Assembly: GCA_964431545.1 (NCBI GenBank)
Contig: CAYSLC010000225.1
Location: 1-8,262, forward strand
DNA length: 8,262 nt
DNA from: CAYSLC01 sp964431545
Lineage (GTDB): Bacteria; Desulfobacterota; Desulfobacteria; Desulfobacterales; JAABSP01
Direction of reading: 5' to 3'
Position 1 is the first letter of the stretch. Every line of letters starts with the position of its first letter. Of the stretch, positions 6,311 to 8,262 are shown piece by piece. The translations under genes were made by a program, and so were the position numbers. The notes beneath the pieces were generated by a model, which was given only the letters and a program-made list of their open reading frames with translations, made no database searches and was not told where the DNA came from.

Positions 6311-7007
6311 AGGTGCCGATGTCCATGTCGGTATGGCGGTGGAGGACGGCCGGGTCTACAGCGAGATGGAGGTGGAGATCGAGGGCCGTTTGAAGTATCT
6401 GGTCATCGGCCTGGTCTTCATGGCCGTCTCCCTGCCGGCGGGGTATCTCGGATGGGTCTTCGGCCCGGGGTTCCTCCTGCCCATCGCCGCCGGCCTGTTC
6501 GTTTTGGGCGCCCTCCTGGCGTGGACCTGGTGGGATATGCGCCGCCACGGCATCGAAACCGTCGGCGAACTCGATCAGATCCCGAAGGCGTACAATTCGC
6601 TCATCGGCGGCGTCCTCTTTTTCTATGTGGGGATGTTTCTCCTCATCGTGGGTTTCTTTTCCCTCGATCGCCTGCCCGATTCGGATACCATCGCCTACGT
6701 CTTCAAAGGGTTCGGACTGCTCTGCGTCCTCATCGGGCTCCCCATCCTCGTCACGTTTCTCAGGTGCCGCCTCGCGGGCGTCCCCATCGTCGAGACCAAA
6801 CGCCGCCTGCACAGGATGCAGGTGATCATCGGAACGGCATCCGGCGCTTCGGTGCTCCTGGTCGGCATCGGCGTCAACCTCTGGCTCGCCGTCACCACGG
6901 GAGACGCCGTCCATTACTACATTGCGTTCGGTTTGTTGGGGTTGAGCGTGTTTGTGGGGGGTATCTTTTTCGTTTTGTATAAATATGGCGGCAAGAAAGG
7001 GCAATGA
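6303..7007 (+). CDS. Six-helix integral membrane protein, unknown family
   Basis: A 234-residue protein with a hydrophilic, acidic N-terminus (1-28) and six predicted helices at about 31-50, 55-75, 99-120, 132-154, 173-196 and 204-226, arranged as three hairpins. The loop after helix 2 has WWDMRRHGIETVGEL and the loop after helix 4 is basic (R154 to R171), which would place both in the cytoplasm. The C-terminus ends in a Lys/Gly tail. AAAGGAG at 6288-6294 lies eight bases before the ATG and supports this start. It follows the SpeE-fusion gene by 54 bases in the same direction and is probably the last gene of the cluster. I recognise no family or catalytic motif. Its T-containing codons are somewhat more frequent than in the preceding genes. 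Confidence 0.83.
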   Translation: MPEGADVHVGMAVEDGRVYSEMEVEIEGRLKYLVIGLVFMAVSLPAGYLGWVFGPGFLLPIAAGLFVLGALLAWTWWDMRRHGIETVGELDQIPKAYNSLIGGVLFFYVGMFLLIVGFFSLDRLPDSDTIAYVFKGFGLLCVLIGLPILVTFLRCRLAGVPIVETKRRLHRMQVIIGTASGASVLLVGIGVNLWLAVTTGDAVHYYIAFGLLGLSVFVGGIFFVLYKYGGKKGQ

Positions 7008-7017
7008 CGGGGGCGAT

Positions 7018-7206
7018 ATGGACATCGTTCACCACGCCGCCATCGGCGGCGTCGGCCTGGGGTTGGGGTTCGCCGCGGGATTACATGCAATGGGAGCTTA
7101 CTGCTGCCGAAAAGATAGCCGAGAGACTTATCACCTTATCAGTGGGCAAGAATGGACAAAAGATGCCACCCCGTATTCAGTGGTTTCCGTCAATATTGAA
7201 AAATGA
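7018..7206 (+). pseudogene. Short frame resembling the truncated start of a DUF457-type membrane hydrolase
   Basis: From the ATG at 7018, eleven bases past the previous stop, the first 26 residues (MDIVHHAAIGGVGLGLGFAA and onward) resemble the N-terminus of membrane-bound metal-dependent hydrolases of the DUF457/YdjM type, which begin with a short His-containing motif and a Gly/Ala-rich helix. After about 7090 the predicted protein changes to a hydrophilic sequence with no resemblance to that family, GC content falls visibly, and the frame ends at TGA 7204-7206 after 62 residues. A complete family member would be well over 150 residues. The simplest reading is a gene cut by a rearrangement, with the rest missing. 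A genuine 62-residue protein is possible. The family assignment rests on a short stretch only. Confidence 0.35.
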
Positions 7207-7239
7207 ATCAGAACCAAACCGATGGCGCGCCGGGTCTGC

Positions 7240-7620
7240 CTATCCAGAACTCCCCAAAATCCGCCTCAATTCCTCCACGAGCGCCCCCAGTTTTTCCTTT
7301 TCCGAAGGATCCTCCATTCCATCCAGGGCATCCGCCATGGATTTGCATATCCGCGCCAATGGCGCGAAGATGGACCTTGTGATGAAAAACGTCAACATAA
7401 TGGCCAGCAGAAGGCCGACGGCCGTCATCATCAGGATGATAATCTTTGATTGATCCAGACTGCGTTGGACGACATCAGCGGCAACCGCCGGCGGCGCCTT
7501 GGACAGGATCTCTCCGATTTTATTGAGCTGAAACATTGCGAACACGCCGTTTTGGATCAACAACACCACGATCAAACCAAAACCAAGAAACAACTTTGTG
7601 CGAAGGCTCATGTTTTTCAC
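7240..7620 (-). CDS. Small two-helix protein with compact HAMP-like tail (chemoreceptor-like, no signalling domain)
   Basis: A 126-residue protein on the minus strand. MSLRTKLFLGFGLIVVLL at residues 4-21 is a typical start of methyl-accepting chemotaxis proteins and sensor kinases. Helix 1 spans about 8-29 and helix 2 about 59-80, with only about 29 residues between them instead of a full sensory domain. Residues 81-125 look like a shortened HAMP: a first amphipathic helix with P87 (SIFAPLARICKSMADAL), a brief connector, then EKEKLGALVEELRRIL. It stops there, with no methylation helices or kinase. I prefer the GTG at 7620, since AAAGGAG lies six bases upstream; an in-frame ATG at 7647-7649 is not available but one at 7644 and another at 7611 are alternatives. 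It is convergent with the + strand cluster, so it is a separate transcription unit. It could be a relic of a receptor or a self-contained modulator. Confidence 0.7.
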   Translation of the reverse strand: MKNMSLRTKLFLGFGLIVVLLIQNGVFAMFQLNKIGEILSKAPPAVAADVVQRSLDQSKIIILMMTAVGLLLAIMLTFFITRSIFAPLARICKSMADALDGMEDPSEKEKLGALVEELRRILGSSG

Positions 7621-7626
7621 GCACCG

Positions 7627-7633
7627 CTCCTTT
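7627..7633 (-). promoter_or_regulatory. Ribosome binding site favouring a GTG start
   Basis: Read on the minus strand, AAAGGAG ends six bases before the GTG at 7620-7618, while it lies inside the coding region if the upstream ATG at 7644 were used. This supports GTG as the true start. Confidence 0.6.
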
Positions 7634-7644
7634 CTGGTTTCCAT

Positions 7645-7882
7645 GGTCCCGCTTTCCTGAAGTCCCTGTTTGGCATTTCACCGAAACCATAGTAGAGAAA
7701 ACGGGGGTTGAAGGCCCGTGCCGACCGGTTTACCGAGGGACCCGGGGATACTGAAACACTTCGCCGTCCTTTCCGGTCCTCCGTCATCCTTGAAGCGCAT
7801 CCGACCCAAAAGAGCTTCCCTCCATCCGTCTCCAATCGCCCGACCGAGTTAACCGGATTTCAACGGCGTTGTCAATGCATAA
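7645..7882. other. Stretch with no convincing gene
   Basis: Short frames exist on both strands, but none has a good ribosome site, recognisable motif or membrane pattern. The promoter of the minus-strand HAMP-like gene should lie in the left part, but I see no clear sigma-70 pair. No tRNA, repeat array or T-tailed terminator is visible. Confidence 0.5.
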
Positions 7883-8169
7883 CGGGCGCGCGAGAGTCCC
7901 CTCTCAATGGGCGTAAAGCGGATCTTGGAATGCACAAAGGACAGGGATCACCCTTATTGGGTCAAGGGCCTTGTCCGGTACCGGGATCGCCTTCGGTTTT
8001 CGATATACCGGGCAAAGGACCTTGACGTGAAATTCCGGAAAGCCTCCGCGCGACACCTGCAACGGGCGATGAAGCGGATGCCCCACTGCAGCGAAACGGG
8101 GGCGGCGGGCGCGTACCGTGATCTGAGCCGCGACAAAGGTATCCGCCGGAGCCTCGGCTGGCGCTCCTT

Positions 8170-8259
8170 TACCTTGCGCAAGGCCAGCGGCAGGGAGAGG
8201 CCGGCAAAGAGAATGGCGGGGAGGACGATGGTCAACCCCATCAGTTTGTTCACGAACAT
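8170..8259 (-). CDS. Possible 5' end of an SdpI-like membrane protein gene at the window edge
   Basis: Read on the minus strand from the ATG at 8259, the first 30 residues (MFVNKLMGLTIVLPAILFAG, then LSLPLALRKV) form a clean membrane helix ending in a Leu-Arg-Lys-Val turn. This recalls the start of SdpI-family proteins, where RKVPPN and WYGFRT follow. Here the expected WYGFRT never appears: the frame continues to a stop at 7954-7956 as Arg-rich sequence without family features, which suggests a frameshift or truncation near 8170. Only two bases upstream of the ATG are in the window, so the ribosome site cannot be checked. A + strand frame without stops covers the same bases, so strand assignment is itself uncertain. 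Confidence 0.3.
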
Positions 8260-8262
8260 GCT

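Noticed and set aside
4482..7025. 847-codon open frame on the minus strand
   Set aside because: It is antisense to the SpeE-fusion and six-helix genes. Its translation is rich in Asp, Glu, His, Pro and Gly without domains, as expected opposite GC-biased codons, and the + genes carry clear motifs and ribosome sites.
7004..7453. 149-codon + frame spanning the region after the six-helix gene
   Set aside because: Its second half is antisense to the HAMP-like gene and its first half has no recognisable motif; it overlaps the previous stop without a good ribosome site.
7892..7905. Hairpin GAGAG-TCCC-CTCTC as a terminator
   Set aside because: Only five base pairs with a four-base loop and no T run; too weak to call.
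1..8262. CRISPR array, tRNA, rRNA or insertion sequence
   Set aside because: I saw no regularly spaced direct repeats, no cloverleaf or rRNA core sequences, and no transposase motifs or terminal inverted repeats.

Overview
The window is a GC-rich bacterial segment with purine-rich Shine-Dalgarno sites. Its genes lie tightly packed on the + strand from base 1 to about 7007, followed by a patchier 1.25 kb right end. Membrane proteins dominate. A probable selenocysteine codon with a matching SECIS-like hairpin at the left edge points to a selenocysteine-using bacterium. Together with the GC content this fits Desulfobacterota (the former Deltaproteobacteria), but that assignment is inference and no marker gene is present.

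Left edge (1-252): the 3' end of a class I SAM-dependent methyltransferase related to the ArsM/UbiE group. It is interrupted by an in-frame TGA exactly where ArsM-type enzymes carry a Cys in their Cys-Ile-x-Gly-Ala motif. A hairpin with a GU-containing apical loop starts 11 bases after the TGA. I read this as a selenoprotein, not a broken gene.

Core (296-7007): six genes in one direction. They are a membrane-anchored homologue of linalool dehydratase/isomerase (LinD fold); a two-helix small membrane protein overlapping it by 4 bases; after a gap with two GC-rich hairpins, a 549-residue membrane-anchored coiled-coil protein of unknown family; a 291-residue DUF350 (YjfL-like) membrane protein with four copies of a ~72-residue unit; overlapping it by 11 bases, a fusion of about seven membrane helices to a spermidine-synthase (SpeE) domain; and a six-helix membrane protein. 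DUF350 beside a membrane-fused SpeE homologue is a known but poorly understood association, for example next to speE in Mycobacterium tuberculosis. The YjfL family is also linked to PspA-like envelope-stress genes in enterobacteria. Here that pair is joined by the coiled-coil protein and probably by the LinD-like pair. A joint role at the inner membrane or envelope, perhaps involving polyamine-type modification, is an inference.

Right end (7008-8262): a short reading frame that starts like a DUF457-type membrane hydrolase and then loses resemblance as composition changes; a minus-strand two-helix protein with a compact HAMP-like segment, resembling a chemoreceptor stripped of its signalling domain; about 290 bases with no convincing gene; and, at the edge, the possible start of a minus-strand SdpI-like membrane gene antisense to a long + frame that runs off the window.
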